A stretch of DNA of 53,722 nt from Desulfitibacter sp. BRH_c19 (GCA_001515945.1 LOER01000014.1:1-53722), one strand, 5' to 3'. Shown: positions 33,274 through 43,587, counted from the first letter of the stretch. Numbers and translations are program-made. Notes: generated from the sequence alone by a model not told the origin.

Positions 33274-33391
33274 AAACTGTTACTGATTAGGACACAATCT
33301 GCGGTTAATACCTATTCATCTCATTTAGCTTTGTAAATTAGAATAAAAACCTAGTAGGAAAATGGCAGGTTTTCACGAATAACTTTTATTA

Positions 33392-34840
33392 ATGAGCCTA
33401 TATCAAGTTAATGTCCAAGCAGACTATTGGAACCGGGAAATGGGGAGTGAGGAATTGAATCCACAAATAATTAAGGAACTAAAAGGCATTGTAGGATCAG
33501 ATAATGTACTTGATACTTTAGAAGAAAGAACTACTTACAGCTATGACGTAACATTTAAATCCTACTTACCTGAAGTTGTAGTACTACCAATGCAAACTGA
33601 ACAAGTCGCAGAAATATTAAAGTTAGCTAACCGTGAGCTAATACCAGTTTACCCTAGAGGTGCTGCTACAGGACTTAGTGGAGGCTCCCTCCCGGTTTTA
33701 GGTGGAATAGCTTTGTCATTAGTTAAAATGAATAGGGTTTTAGAAATTGATTGTAACAACATGGTAGCAGTAGTGGAGGCGGGAGTAACTACTGGAAATA
33801 TTCATTTAGAAGTAGAAAAGTTAGGGCTTTTCTATCCTCCCGACCCAGCTAGTTCATCAACATGCACAATAGGAGGAAATATCGCTGAATGTGCTGGTGG
33901 CCCAAGAGGGCTTAAATATGGTGTCACAAAAGATTATGTGCTAGGGCTTGAGCTGGTTACTCCAACGGGGGAAATAATAGCTACCGGTGGCAAAACTTTA
34001 AAAAATGTAACGGGATATGACTTAACGCGCCTGATGATTGGTTCAGAAGGTACACTTGGTGTGATTACAAAAGCATTCTTGCGTCTCATTCCTAAGCCAA
34101 AGGCTGTAAAGACTTTACTTGTTGTGTTTGATGACCTTAATAAAGCGGGAGAAGCGATAGTGACAATTCCCAGATTAGGAGTAACGCCAGCGACCCTAGA
34201 GATTATGGATTCACTAACAATTGCTTGTGCGGAAAAATATGCTCCAAGTGGATTACCTTTAGATGCAGACGCTGTATTATTAATAGAAGTTGATGGTAAT
34301 CAATCGGTTATAGATGAAGAAGCAAAGATCATTGCCGATATTTGTGCAAACCTGAAAGCTAGAAGGGTTGTAATTGCTAACTCGGAGGAAGAGAGACAAA
34401 AGCTTTGGAAGGCTAGAAAAAGTCTTTCTTCTGCAATAGTAAAAATTAAGCCCACAAAAATCTCAGAAGATGCAACCGTTCCACGTGCTCAAGTACCGGA
34501 AATGATCAAGTGTTTACAAGAAATTAGGCAGAAGTATAAATTAAATCTATTTATCTATGGTCACGCGGGTGATGGAAATCTACATCCGAATATTATTGCC
34601 GATCAAAGAGATTCTGAAGAAATGGAACGAGTGGAAAAGGCCATAGAAGAAATATTTAAGGTAGCCCTTAGCTTAGGAGGAACACTAAGTGGTGAACATG
34701 GAATTGGTAACATGAAATCCTCATTCATAATACAACAAATTGGTAAGGATAGTTTGGAGTATATGAAAAAGATTAAAGACAGCCTTGATCCGAATGGAAT
34801 ATTAAATCCAGGCAAGATTTTTCCAGTAGAGGGACCATGA
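33392..34840 (+). CDS. FAD-linked oxidase, GlcD/D-lactate dehydrogenase family
   Basis: Up to 482 aa. FAD-binding PCMH domain (VYPRGAATGLSGGSLP, PDPASSSTCTIGGNIAECAGG) and the C-terminal FAD-oxidase domain (YGHAGDGNLHPN, GTLSGEHGIGNMK). The family oxidises 2-hydroxy acids such as glycolate or D-lactate. The start is uncertain: ATG 33392 has no ribosome site. ATG 33440, or TTG 33455 after GGGGAGTGAGG, would give the usual family N-terminus. No GlcE/GlcF partner is adjacent; the DsrK-like ferredoxin is 20 kb away. Confidence 0.87.
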   Translation: MSLYQVNVQADYWNREMGSEELNPQIIKELKGIVGSDNVLDTLEERTTYSYDVTFKSYLPEVVVLPMQTEQVAEILKLANRELIPVYPRGAATGLSGGSLPVLGGIALSLVKMNRVLEIDCNNMVAVVEAGVTTGNIHLEVEKLGLFYPPDPASSSTCTIGGNIAECAGGPRGLKYGVTKDYVLGLELVTPTGEIIATGGKTLKNVTGYDLTRLMIGSEGTLGVITKAFLRLIPKPKAVKTLLVVFDDLNKAGEAIVTIPRLGVTPATLEIMDSLTIACAEKYAPSGLPLDADAVLLIEVDGNQSVIDEEAKIIADICANLKARRVVIANSEEERQKLWKARKSLSSAIVKIKPTKISEDATVPRAQVPEMIKCLQEIRQKYKLNLFIYGHAGDGNLHPNIIADQRDSEEMERVEKAIEEIFKVALSLGGTLSGEHGIGNMKSSFIIQQIGKDSLEYMKKIKDSLDPNGILNPGKIFPVEGP

Positions 34841-34987
34841 GTAAGAGGGTAATATTGCAGAAATTCATAATCCTTTGAGCTAGACTTATAGGTGTCGATA
34901 AAAAACTGCTATCTGAAAGTTTGGCGCAGTAAGCACAGGGACACAGCCTCCTTGTCCCTTGACGGGAGGTTGTCCACATGGTATATT

Positions 34988-35117
34988 TAAATCGCAATAG
35001 GGGAGTAGCAGAAATCAATGTGGCGTCAACACGGCTGAAAGGCCCGCTGCTTTGACGGATTAAATAGTCCGTGCAAGACCTTTGCTTGAATAAGTATATT
35101 CGAGTAAGGGTTTTTAT
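34988..35117 (+). promoter_or_regulatory. yybP-ykoY (Mn2+) riboswitch with terminator
   Basis: The diagnostic halves are present: GGGGAGTAGC at 35000-35009 and GGCCCGCTGCTTTGACGG at 35041-35058, joined by the GTCAACACGGC segment. A 3' helix ACGGA/TCCGT follows, then a stem CCTTTGCTTGAATA/TATTCGAGTAAGG (35079-35109) and a T-run, an intrinsic terminator. Known members sense Mn2+ and switch on exporters such as TerC-type proteins, matching the next gene. Upstream, 34934-34978 holds alternative hairpins (AGGGACA/TGTCCCT versus CCTCC/GGAGG). Confidence 0.88.
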
Positions 35118-35139
35118 TATTTTCAAGGAGTGATTTGTT

Positions 35140-36072
35140 GTGGAATTTAATCTTCTGTGGATTAGCTTTGGTATATTTGTTGTTGTGGCGCTATATCTTG
35201 ATTTGTTTGTACTTAATAAAAAATCTCATATTATAGGCTATAAGGAGGGTTTGTTTTGGACCATTGCTTGGACAATCCTAGCCTTTGCCTTTAATGGTCT
35301 GATATATGTATTCATGGGAACCGAAAGGGGGACGGAATTTCTTACAGGCTATTTGATAGAACGGGCGTTAAGTTTCGATAATATGTTTGTATTTATTTTG
35401 ATTTTTTCTTATTTTAAAGTTCCTCAAATATATCAACCAAGAGTTCTCAAATGGGGTATTATTGGGGCTCTAATCATGCGGCTTATTATTATCTTCATTG
35501 GAGCAGAACTATTAAATACTTTTCATTGGATGATTTATATCTTCGGAGCATTACTTCTATTTACAGGTATAAAAATGCTTAAAAATAATGAGGATGCTCC
35601 TCCAGTAGAGCTGGACAATAACTTGCTGGTATGTGGCCTGAAAAAGTGTATGCATGTTACAAAAACTTTCTGTAGTGATCAATTTCTTACAAAGGAAAAC
35701 GGAAAGTTATGTGCCACACCATTATTGCTTGTTCTGGTATTAATTGAAAGTGCTGACCTGGTTTTTGCGGTGGATTCTATTCCCGCTGTCTTAGCCGTTA
35801 CCAGAGATCCTTTTATTGTATTTTCTTCGAATGTTTTTGCTATCTTTGGTCTACGGGCAATGTATTTTTTGTTGGCTGACTTGATGAATCTTTTCGCATA
35901 TTTGAAATATGGGTTATCCTTTATTCTGGTTTTTGTTGGAATAAAAATGCTTGTCTCTGAATTTTACCATATTCCTGTACTTTACTCCCTCGGGTTAATC
36001 GTTGGGGTTCTTGCCATTTCCATGATGTTCTCAGTATACTTCAAGAAAGAGCCTTCTGAGAATAAAGCATAA
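35140..36072 (+). CDS. TerC-family membrane protein (probable manganese exporter)
   Basis: 310 aa, about eight membrane segments, with the family motifs ERALSFDNMFVF and ESADLVFAVDSIPAVLAVT, whose membrane acidic residues form the metal path. GTG 35140 follows AAGGAGTG. Transcription is gated by the riboswitch just upstream. TerC/Alx proteins protect against Mn or metallate exported enzymes. Family identity is secure and the substrate is inferred from the riboswitch. Confidence 0.9.
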   Translation: MEFNLLWISFGIFVVVALYLDLFVLNKKSHIIGYKEGLFWTIAWTILAFAFNGLIYVFMGTERGTEFLTGYLIERALSFDNMFVFILIFSYFKVPQIYQPRVLKWGIIGALIMRLIIIFIGAELLNTFHWMIYIFGALLLFTGIKMLKNNEDAPPVELDNNLLVCGLKKCMHVTKTFCSDQFLTKENGKLCATPLLLVLVLIESADLVFAVDSIPAVLAVTRDPFIVFSSNVFAIFGLRAMYFLLADLMNLFAYLKYGLSFILVFVGIKMLVSEFYHIPVLYSLGLIVGVLAISMMFSVYFKKEPSENKA

Positions 36073-36287
36073 GATATTCGAGGTTAATGGTGATAGCTAT
36101 AGATTATAGGTATCATTTTGGAAGGCCTTGGCTGGTAACTTGCAGTAGTGCAATGAATGTATGCTGGTTAATAAGGACAAAATAGGCTTTTAGGTTACTG
36201 CAGCAATAAGGATATAGTGTAAATAACAATTGTACTAGGTTCTGAGTTAGAGGACAAAGGATTAAGGATGTATAATGGTATATTAAG

Positions 36288-37425
36288 ACGTTCTTTACTA
36301 TGACTGTACCAATTATTTCTTTGAAATCGAACAGGAAGATGGCATTAAGCAATACGGACCATCTAAAGAACATCGCCCCAATCCTATTGTTCAGATGGGC
36401 TTATTTATGGATGGAGATGGTATTCCCCTTGCTTTTAATATCAACAGAGGAAATATGAATGAGCAACTGACCTTAAAACCATTAGAAGAAAAAATCTTAT
36501 CTGATTTTGACCTTTCAAAGTTTGTTGTTTGTACAGATGCAGGTCTGGCTTCTGAAAAAGATAGAAAATTTAACAATAAAGGTGACCGAACATTTATTAC
36601 AACCCAATCCATTAAGAAATTAAAAGCGCACTTAAAAACATGGGCTCTTGACCCAAGTGGATGGCATCTTTCTAAGATACAAAAACTTACGATCTTTCTA
36701 AACTCGATGAAAAAACAGCTATAGACAAAATATTTTATTAAGAACGTTGGATTAAAGAAAATGGACTTGAACAAAATTTAATTGTTACCTATTCCATTAA
36801 ATACATAAATTACCAACGTAAAATTCGCGCTACTCGAATAGAGCGTGCTCAAAAAACAATAGATACCAATCTACCAAAATAAAAAATGTAATCAGAATGA
36901 TTACAAACGGTTTATTGATAAAACTAACTGTACTTCTGATGGAGAAATCGCCGAAAAAGAGATCTACAGTATTAAATGCAGAACTCATCTCAAAAGAAGA
37001 AGCTTTTGATGGCTTTTATGCGGGATGTACCAACCTTGAGGATCATGCTAGGGAAATAATAAAAGTCAATCAACAGCGTTGGGAAATAGAAGAATGTTTT
37101 AGAATTATGAAAAGCGAGTTCAAGGCAAGGCCTGTCTATTTAAGTCGTGACGATAGAATAAAAGCACATTTTACCACCTGCTTCATTTTTTTAATGATCT
37201 ACAGGTTGCTAGAAAAGAAGCTTGATAACAAATATACATGTCATGAAATTATGGGGTGAATTAAGGGATATGAATTTTTATGAAATAAAAGGTGATGGGT
37301 ATATACCGACCTACACTAGAACTGATTTTACAGATGATTTGCACGATGCTTTTGGTTTTCGCACAGACTATCAGATTGTAAATACTCGTCAAATGAAAAA
37401 AATTTTGAAAGCAACAAAAAAATAA
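36288..37425 (+). pseudogene. decayed IS transposase (IS1634/IS4-like DDE)
   Basis: Recognisable pieces occur in order: YYDCTNYFFEIEQEDGIKQY then GPSKEHRPNPIVQMG (frame 2, to 36724), a middle piece (GLEQNLIVTYSIKYINYQRK), 36897-37259 in frame 3 (QQRWEIEECFRIMKSEF, the final catalytic Glu region) and 37222-37425 in frame 1. At least three frameshifts or stops break it, and the N-terminal DNA-binding part is missing before 36288. The DDE transposase cannot be active. Inverted terminal repeats and target duplications were not identified. Confidence 0.85.
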
Positions 37426-37451
37426 AAAGTACGCACTTTTTCAAAACTCAC

Positions 37452-37494
37452 AAAAGCTTGAAACCCCTTATTTACATGGGACTTCAAGCTTTTT
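37452..37494 (+). terminator. terminator at the end of the IS remnant
   Basis: AAAAGCTTGAA (37452-37462) and TTCAAGCTTTT (37483-37493), 11-bp perfect stem with inner CCC/GGG pairs. Confidence 0.7.
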
Positions 37495-38014
37495 CTTTTC
37501 ACTACAGTCAAAAACAGGTTATGTAATTTTAAACAGTTGAGTACTGTTATCAATCGAACCCACTTGCTAAAATATGAAAATATGTATGAAAATAATGTTA
37601 TAATATATGAAAATTTTCATACATATTTTCGAAAATATTGCCTGTTTATTATGATTTATAAAATTAGTATAAATATACTATGATTGGAATTCGATAGAAG
37701 AGTTTAAAGGAAATTTAGCATTTGAAGTTGATAATACTATAAAGGAAGATGCAGTGCAAGATTATTGACAAAAGGGTGCGCGATATCCATTTAGAAATAT
37801 ATGATGTATAAACTGGTAAATAAATTATGAAAACAGGTGTATTTTATTAAAATATTTTCAGAAAATATTTTAATAAAATATTGACAGACTGAAAAAAAAA
37901 ATATACTATCTATGTATAAAGTGTGAAAATTATGAAATAACATGTTTAAATATTTTCAATAAAAACTATGTAAAGAACAAGATGAAAATATTTAACTGAA
38001 AGGGCGACATACAA
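37495..38014 (+). promoter_or_regulatory. regulatory region of the nucleoside operon with four inverted repeats
   Basis: No gene. Repeats of TATTTTC/GAAAATA: an 18-bp perfect inverted repeat (37576-37593/37613-37630), an overlapping 16-bp palindrome ATATTTTCGAAAATAT (37623-37638), a 19-bp perfect repeat with one central base (37841-37859/37861-37879), and AAATATTTTC/GAAAATATTT (37948-37957/37984-37993). A promoter TTGACA (37881), 15 bases, TATACT (37902) abuts the third palindrome. The LacI-family protein encoded next is the likely binder. Faint coding scraps (e.g. YDWNSIEEFKGNLAFEVDN near 37678-37735) suggest a lost gene. Confidence 0.65.
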
Positions 38015-39040
38015 TTGAGAATTAGAGATATTGCACAAAAATCTGGTGTTTCACTATCAACTGTATCTAGAGTATTGAATAATTCCGGATATGTCAAAAC
38101 AGAAACAAAGGAATTGGTTCTCAAAGCAGTACAAGAATTAGGTTTTTCGCATGATTTTGTATCTAAAAAGACAAAGAAACAACATAAAAATAAAATAATT
38201 GGTGTAGTTATACCTGATATTACAAATCCGTTTTTTGGAGAAGTTATCAAGGGGATAAATAAAGTTGCCGACAACGAAGAGTTAAATTTCATACTATGTG
38301 ATACTAATGAAAATGTAGATAAAGAAATAAGATATCTTGAGATGCTTAAGGAACATAATATAAAGGGGCTTATAATAACACCTGCAACAGATCAGAATGA
38401 ATTTAACCGAAATTATCTTGTACAGTTGGATAATATGGGTGTGCCTATAGTTCTGTTGGATAGGGATATAAAATACTCACATTTTGATACAGTTTTTTTG
38501 GATAACATTAAGGGTGCTTATCAAGCAGTTGAAGCCTTAATAGAAGAAGGGCATGAAAAAATAGCAATTATTGCAGGCCCAATAACTTCTAAGCCTGGAC
38601 GAGATAGGGTAAGCGGATATCAAAAGGCATTAGGGATGAATGGCATACATGAAGATGAAAAATATATGTTCTATGGAGATTTCAGGCTTGAAAGCGGATA
38701 TAATCTGACGAAAGAAATACTGAATATGAATGAACCACCTTCTGCAATCTTTGTTTCGAATAATATGATGACTATAGGGTGTATAAAGGCTTTATTCGAA
38801 ATGAATGTAAGAATACCACAAGATATGGCTATAGTTGGATTTGATGATATATATATATTTAATGTAATAAATCTCAATATAAGCACGGTATCAAGGCCTA
38901 CTTCCTTAATGGGAGAAGAGGCTATGAATATTTTAATGGAAAGACTCAATAAAAAGGGGGGTGATAATAAAACAATTAAAAAGGTAATTTTGCCACCATG
39001 CTTGATTCTAAGAGGCTCAGAAAAATATATCAAGAAATAG
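38015..39040 (+). CDS. LacI-family transcriptional regulator
   Basis: 341 aa. N-terminal helix-turn-helix with hinge (RDIAQKSGVSLSTVSRVLNN), then a periplasmic-binding-like sensor (IGVVIPDITNPFFGEVIKGI, AIVGFDDIYIFNVINLNIST). The start is TTG 38015, about 9 bases after AAAGGGCGA. It heads the nucleoside genes, so the inducer is probably a nucleoside or (deoxy)ribose derivative. The palindromes just upstream are probable operators, implying autorepression. Confidence 0.88.
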   Translation: MRIRDIAQKSGVSLSTVSRVLNNSGYVKTETKELVLKAVQELGFSHDFVSKKTKKQHKNKIIGVVIPDITNPFFGEVIKGINKVADNEELNFILCDTNENVDKEIRYLEMLKEHNIKGLIITPATDQNEFNRNYLVQLDNMGVPIVLLDRDIKYSHFDTVFLDNIKGAYQAVEALIEEGHEKIAIIAGPITSKPGRDRVSGYQKALGMNGIHEDEKYMFYGDFRLESGYNLTKEILNMNEPPSAIFVSNNMMTIGCIKALFEMNVRIPQDMAIVGFDDIYIFNVINLNISTVSRPTSLMGEEAMNILMERLNKKGGDNKTIKKVILPPCLILRGSEKYIKK

Positions 39041-39143
39041 ACATTGTTAGAGTAAGAAAACAAAAATCTAGATATTAGATACAAGCATTGAGATAATTGA
39101 AAAATTCAAAGTTTTTAACAAGCTTATACGATGGAGGGAGATT

Positions 39144-39770
39144 ATGGATAAATTCATGAGCTATGACCCGTGGAGAAATATTATAACAAGAAATGGTATC
39201 CCCGGAGATGAAATTATATCAGCATTACAAAAATCGATAAGAAGAGGCCTAGAAGAGGATGCTGTCGTAGTTGCATACGAGATGTATATTACAAGTCCAG
39301 AATTCGAAGAAAAACTATGGAGAAGGCTTCTGGCCATTTCTGTAGAGGATATTGGATTTGGAGATATAAATGCCCCTGTGCTTATAAATTCTTTAAATCA
39401 GATGCGAAAAAGTTTCCCATATAATGACGGGGATAGACCTATTTTTTTTGTACATGCTATCCGTTACTTGTGTCAATGTGAGAAAGAACGTTCAGGGGAT
39501 TGTTTAAAAAACGTAATAATAAAGGAGTTCGAACAAGGGAAAAAACCTGTAATACCTGATTATGCACTAGATATGCACACAAGGAGAGGAAGAGAACTAG
39601 GTAGAGACTTTATACACTTTCTAGAGGAGGCAAGCAAAGTTAGTCCTGAAAAAGAAGAAACAAATAGTGAATATAAACATCGTTTAATTAAGATCCTCAA
39701 AGAAGACAACAAAGTAAATACTGAAGAGCGAAATGTTCCTCCGTTTTCTTATAATACATGGCAAGCATAA
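39144..39770 (+). CDS. stand-alone MgsA_C-like domain protein (RarA C-terminal relative)
   Basis: 208 aa, soluble and helical. ALQKSIRRGLEEDAVVVAYE and WRRLLAISVEDIGFGD strongly recall the C-terminal domain of MgsA/RarA AAA+ ATPases, but no Walker motifs are present, so there is no ATPase. GGAGGGAG precedes the ATG. It sits between the LacI regulator and DeoD in the nucleoside operon. It could be a DNA- or clamp-loader-binding fragment recruited to nucleotide salvage, or an enzyme unlike its relatives. Function not known. Confidence 0.68.
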   Translation: MDKFMSYDPWRNIITRNGIPGDEIISALQKSIRRGLEEDAVVVAYEMYITSPEFEEKLWRRLLAISVEDIGFGDINAPVLINSLNQMRKSFPYNDGDRPIFFVHAIRYLCQCEKERSGDCLKNVIIKEFEQGKKPVIPDYALDMHTRRGRELGRDFIHFLEEASKVSPEKEETNSEYKHRLIKILKEDNKVNTEERNVPPFSYNTWQA

Positions 39771-40042
39771 GTTCGAATAAATCCTGCTAACAACTATGAC
39801 ATTATTTTTCATGTAGTAAAATATTTTGGTTCATTTTTTGTTTACACGCTATTCAATTATATAAAAACATATTTTTCACAAATGTTATTATAGTTCAGCA
39901 GCAATTAAATATTAATAGCCAATTGGAAATTACTTTCCTCTTGGTGCATAAAGTCGGTAGCTATGTAACAGGGCATAGACTCATTCTAAGAAAAAGGAAG
40001 AATGATGAGGCAATTAAAAAGATGGAAAGAGGAGGAAATAAT

Positions 40043-40756
40043 ATGGATTTTAGGACTCCTACACCGCATAACAATGCTAATCTAGGTGACGTAGCAGAGA
40101 CAGTATTAATGCCTGGAGATCCTCTAAGGGCCAAGTTTATAGCAGAAACATTTTTGAAGGATGCCGTTTTATATAACACAGTAAGAGGTATGTATGGATA
40201 TACAGGATACTATAAAGGGAAAAGAGTATCAGCCCAGGGGTCAGGTATGGGCATGCCGTCTATTGGTATTTATTCATATGAGCTCATACATTTCTATGGT
40301 GTTAAAAATATTATAAGAGTAGGTTCTGCAGGTGCGTTCCAGCCGGATTTAAAACTACATGATATAGTAATCGGAATGGGGGCATGTACAGATTCTAATT
40401 ATGCATCACAATATAAACTTCCAGGAACATTTGCTCCTATAGCCAGCTTTAGCTTACTGGAAAAAGCAGTAAATACAGCTAGAGAAAAGGGAATAGATGT
40501 GAAAGTGGGTAATATAGTTTCTGGAGATGTTTTCTATAGTGAAGACGAAGAGAGCTTAGAAAAATGGAGAAAGATGGGGGTGTTAGCAGGAGAAATGGAG
40601 GCAGCAGCACTATATATGAATGCTGCAAGGGCAGGTGTAAACGCACTGTGCCTTGTAACTATCTCTGACTGCTTGTTTAGTGGACAAGCATGTTCTGCAG
40701 AGGAGAGACAGGTTGCGTTTACTAAAATGATAGAAGTAGCATTAGAATTGGCGTAG
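40043..40756 (+). CDS. deoD: purine nucleoside phosphorylase, DeoD type
   Basis: 237 aa. Family markers: [14 protein letters not shown], the phosphate/ribose loop [27 protein letters not shown], and GEMEAAALY with the catalytic SDC region near the end. It phosphorolyses purine (deoxy)nucleosides to base and (deoxy)ribose 1-phosphate. ATG 40043 follows GAGGAGG; the longer upstream frame is not used. Next in line is the nucleoside importer. Confidence 0.93.
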   Translation: MDFRTPTPHNNANLGDVAETVLMPGDPLRAKFIAETFLKDAVLYNTVRGMYGYTGYYKGKRVSAQGSGMGMPSIGIYSYELIHFYGVKNIIRVGSAGAFQPDLKLHDIVIGMGACTDSNYASQYKLPGTFAPIASFSLLEKAVNTAREKGIDVKVGNIVSGDVFYSEDEESLEKWRKMGVLAGEMEAAALYMNAARAGVNALCLVTISDCLFSGQACSAEERQVAFTKMIEVALELA

Positions 40757-40777
40757 AAATCCAAGGGGGGTATATTA

Positions 40778-41893
40778 GTGAAAAAAAGATTATTGATATT
40801 GACGCTAGTGATCGTTATTACTTTGTCTTTTGTTGTGGGGTGTGGAAAGTCAAATAATGAGGCTGTAGGTAATAATCCTGATAAAAAAATAAAAGTAACT
40901 TTATTAGGTGCTCAATTTGGTGATAAGTCTTACTGGGACTCTTCTAAAACAGGTATAGAAATAGCAGGTGAAAAATTTAAAGATAAAATAGAAATTAATG
41001 TTGTTGATATGTCACCGGATAGGACCAAATGGAAAGATGCTTTGATAGAAGCATCTGAAGGTGATAGTGATTTGATAATTACAGGAACCTGGGATCAGGA
41101 AGAAAATCTTGAAGAACTTGCTCCAATATATCCTGATAAGAAATACATATTATTTGATTCACCTGTTGATTATGCAAAATATGGTTGCGAAAATGTTTAT
41201 TCAATGGGATATAAAGCAAATGAGTCAGGTTACCTGGCAGGTATGGTTGCAGCTTATATGACAACATCAAAAAACAATGGTATCAATGAAGCAAAGACTA
41301 TAGGTTTTGTAGGTGGAATGGACAATACACCGATAATCAATGATTTTTTGGTTGGATATATTGAGGGAGCCCAGTCAGTAGTACCGGATATCAAAGTAGC
41401 AGTATCTTATGTAGGCAGCTTCACAGATCCTGCCAAGGCAAAAGAATTGGCATTGGCACAGTTTAATTCCATGAATGTTGATATAATATTTAGCGTAGCA
41501 GGTGCTTCAGGGACTGGTACTATTGAAGCAGCAAGTGAAATTGGTAAATATGTAATTGGCGTTGATTCTGATCAAAGTGCTTTATATGAGGGTAGAAAAG
41601 AACAAAGTGCCATAGTTACTTCAGCGTTAAAAAGAGTGGATAATTCAATTATTAATAGCATAAACAAATATCTAAATGATACTCTTGCATTTGGAAAATA
41701 TGAAGTTTTAGGCATAAACGAAGAGGCTATAGGAATAGTCAAAAACGATATCTTCAAAAGCTATGTAGATGCTGATTTCATATCGAAAATTGAGGAGTCA
41801 GAAAAGCAATTAATGGATGGTCAAATAAATATTACATCAGCGTTTGACATAGACCAAGAACAAGTCAAAAAGATGGTTGATTCTGTTCAGTAA
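40778..41893 (+). CDS. BMP-family nucleoside-binding lipoprotein
   Basis: 371 aa. The lipobox VVGCG gives lipidation at about Cys22, and the rest is a BMP/PnrA-like substrate-binding fold (VTLLGAQFGDKSYWDSS, NVYSMGYKANESGYLAGM, ADIIFSV-type strand, IGVDSDQSALYEG). GTG 40778 follows AAGGGGGG. It captures nucleosides outside the membrane for the ABC transporter that follows. An attenuating terminator lies between it and the ATPase gene. Confidence 0.9.
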   Translation: MKKRLLILTLVIVITLSFVVGCGKSNNEAVGNNPDKKIKVTLLGAQFGDKSYWDSSKTGIEIAGEKFKDKIEINVVDMSPDRTKWKDALIEASEGDSDLIITGTWDQEENLEELAPIYPDKKYILFDSPVDYAKYGCENVYSMGYKANESGYLAGMVAAYMTTSKNNGINEAKTIGFVGGMDNTPIINDFLVGYIEGAQSVVPDIKVAVSYVGSFTDPAKAKELALAQFNSMNVDIIFSVAGASGTGTIEAASEIGKYVIGVDSDQSALYEGRKEQSAIVTSALKRVDNSIINSINKYLNDTLAFGKYEVLGINEEAIGIVKNDIFKSYVDADFISKIEESEKQLMDGQINITSAFDIDQEQVKKMVDSVQ

Positions 41894-41962
41894 TTTATTT
41901 TCAGATTGAAATGGGAAAATTATAACCAGTATATTGAAAAATTATTGACTGGTAACTATGTA

Positions 41963-42001
41963 AAAAGCTTGTATTGATATCATGAAGTGTACAAGCTTTT
42001 T
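41963..42001 (+). terminator. intra-operon terminator after the binding protein
   Basis: AAAAGCTTGTA (41963-41973) and TACAAGCTTTT (41990-42000), 11-bp perfect stem. Partial read-through would give more binding protein than transporter. Confidence 0.7.
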
Positions 42002-42048
42002 CATATGGTTAAACCAGTAAGCGATAATGTAGCGTAAGAGGTGAAATA

Positions 42049-43587
42049 ATGGCAAATATTTTGGAGGTCAAGGACTTAACAAAAATATACCCTGGAGGGA
42101 TACTGGCCAATTATAACATTAATTGTAGTATTAAAAAAGGCGAAATTCATGCATTAGTAGGAGAGAATGGATCAGGCAAAACCACTCTCATGAAGATGTT
42201 ATTTGGAATTGAGGAGATAACAAGCGGTGAGATTTATTATAAAGGAGAAAAAACAGCGTTTAAATCATCAAAGGATGCAATAAAACTGGGCATCGGTATG
42301 GTACATCAGCACTTTATGCTGGTTCCATCTTTGACGGTGGCTGAAAATCTTACTCTAGGCATAGAAAAGAAAAAGGGAATTTTTACAGATATAAAGGGTT
42401 GTATAAAGGCTGCAGAGGATATATCCAATAAATATAATCTTAAAATAGATTCACATAAAAGAGTAAGAGATGTTAGCGTAAGTATGAAACAAAAGCTGGA
42501 AATCTTAAAAGCATTATATAGGGGAGCAGAGTTATTAATACTTGATGAACCAACAGCGGTACTAACTCCCCAGGAGACTGAAGAATTATTTGAACAACTT
42601 TTAAGCCTTAAAAAGTTGGGACATACCATCATATTCATTTCGCATAAACTGGATGAAGTCAAACATCTATGTGACAGATTAACAGTATTGAAATCAGGCA
42701 AATGCATGGGAAGTTACAATGTTGATGAATTAAGCCGGGAAGAAATATCAAAGCTTATGATAGGTAGGGATGTAAAACTTAAATTTGATAAAGAAGATGT
42801 AAAGCCGACTAAAAATATATTAGAGATTAAAAACTTGACCTATACAGATAAGTTCAATATCAAGAAACTTGACAATCTATCATTTAATCTTAAAAATGGT
42901 GAAGTTCTGGGAATAGCAGGGATAGAGGGTAATGGTCAAAGTGAGGTTGTATCTATTATAACAGGACTTATAAATGCAGAATTCGGTGAAGTTTTGTTTA
43001 AGAATCAAGACATATCTAAAATTAGTATAGATAAACGCAGAAAACTAGGTATTTCTCATGTCCCGGAAGATAGGATGATGCACGGCTGTGCTGAAGGTTT
43101 AACTGTAAGTGACAACCTGATATCCAATGTCTATAAACAGTTTACGAATAAAGTGAAATTACTTGATTTTAACAGGATAAATGATTACTGTCTGAAGTTG
43201 GTTAAAAAGTATGATATTAGATGTTCAAGTCCTAAACAAACTATTAAAGGGTTATCAGGAGGAAACATACAAAAAGCTGTAGTTGCCAGAGAGTTTTCTG
43301 TTGATACGGAAGTAATAATTATAAATCAGCCTACAAGGGGTGTAGATGTTGGAGCAATGGAATTTATAAATGATAAGATATTAAATATGCGGCGTCTAGG
43401 TAGATCTATCCTGCTGGTATCTGCTAATCTTACAGAATTAATAGGTTTAAGTGACAGGATAATAGTTCTTAATAAAGGTAAAGTTGTTGGCCATATAAAA
43501 GACATTAAAAAAGTAACTGAAGAGGAGCTGGGTCTTTATATGTTAGGAATTAAAAGGGATATAGAAGATCAGTTGAAGGAGGCTTAA
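42049..43587 (+). CDS. nucleoside ABC transporter ATP-binding protein
   Basis: 512 aa with two ABC domains in tandem. Domain 1 has Walker A GENGSGKTT, GMVHQHFMLVPSLTV and Walker B LLILDEPTAVL. Domain 2 has GIEGNGQ in place of a Walker A, LSGGNIQKAVVAREF and NQPTRGVD. Thus the second site is degenerate, as usual in sugar/nucleoside importers of this class. AGAGGTG precedes the ATG. Confidence 0.92.
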   Translation: MANILEVKDLTKIYPGGILANYNINCSIKKGEIHALVGENGSGKTTLMKMLFGIEEITSGEIYYKGEKTAFKSSKDAIKLGIGMVHQHFMLVPSLTVAENLTLGIEKKKGIFTDIKGCIKAAEDISNKYNLKIDSHKRVRDVSVSMKQKLEILKALYRGAELLILDEPTAVLTPQETEELFEQLLSLKKLGHTIIFISHKLDEVKHLCDRLTVLKSGKCMGSYNVDELSREEISKLMIGRDVKLKFDKEDVKPTKNILEIKNLTYTDKFNIKKLDNLSFNLKNGEVLGIAGIEGNGQSEVVSIITGLINAEFGEVLFKNQDISKISIDKRRKLGISHVPEDRMMHGCAEGLTVSDNLISNVYKQFTNKVKLLDFNRINDYCLKLVKKYDIRCSSPKQTIKGLSGGNIQKAVVAREFSVDTEVIIINQPTRGVDVGAMEFINDKILNMRRLGRSILLVSANLTELIGLSDRIIVLNKGKVVGHIKDIKKVTEEELGLYMLGIKRDIEDQLKEA

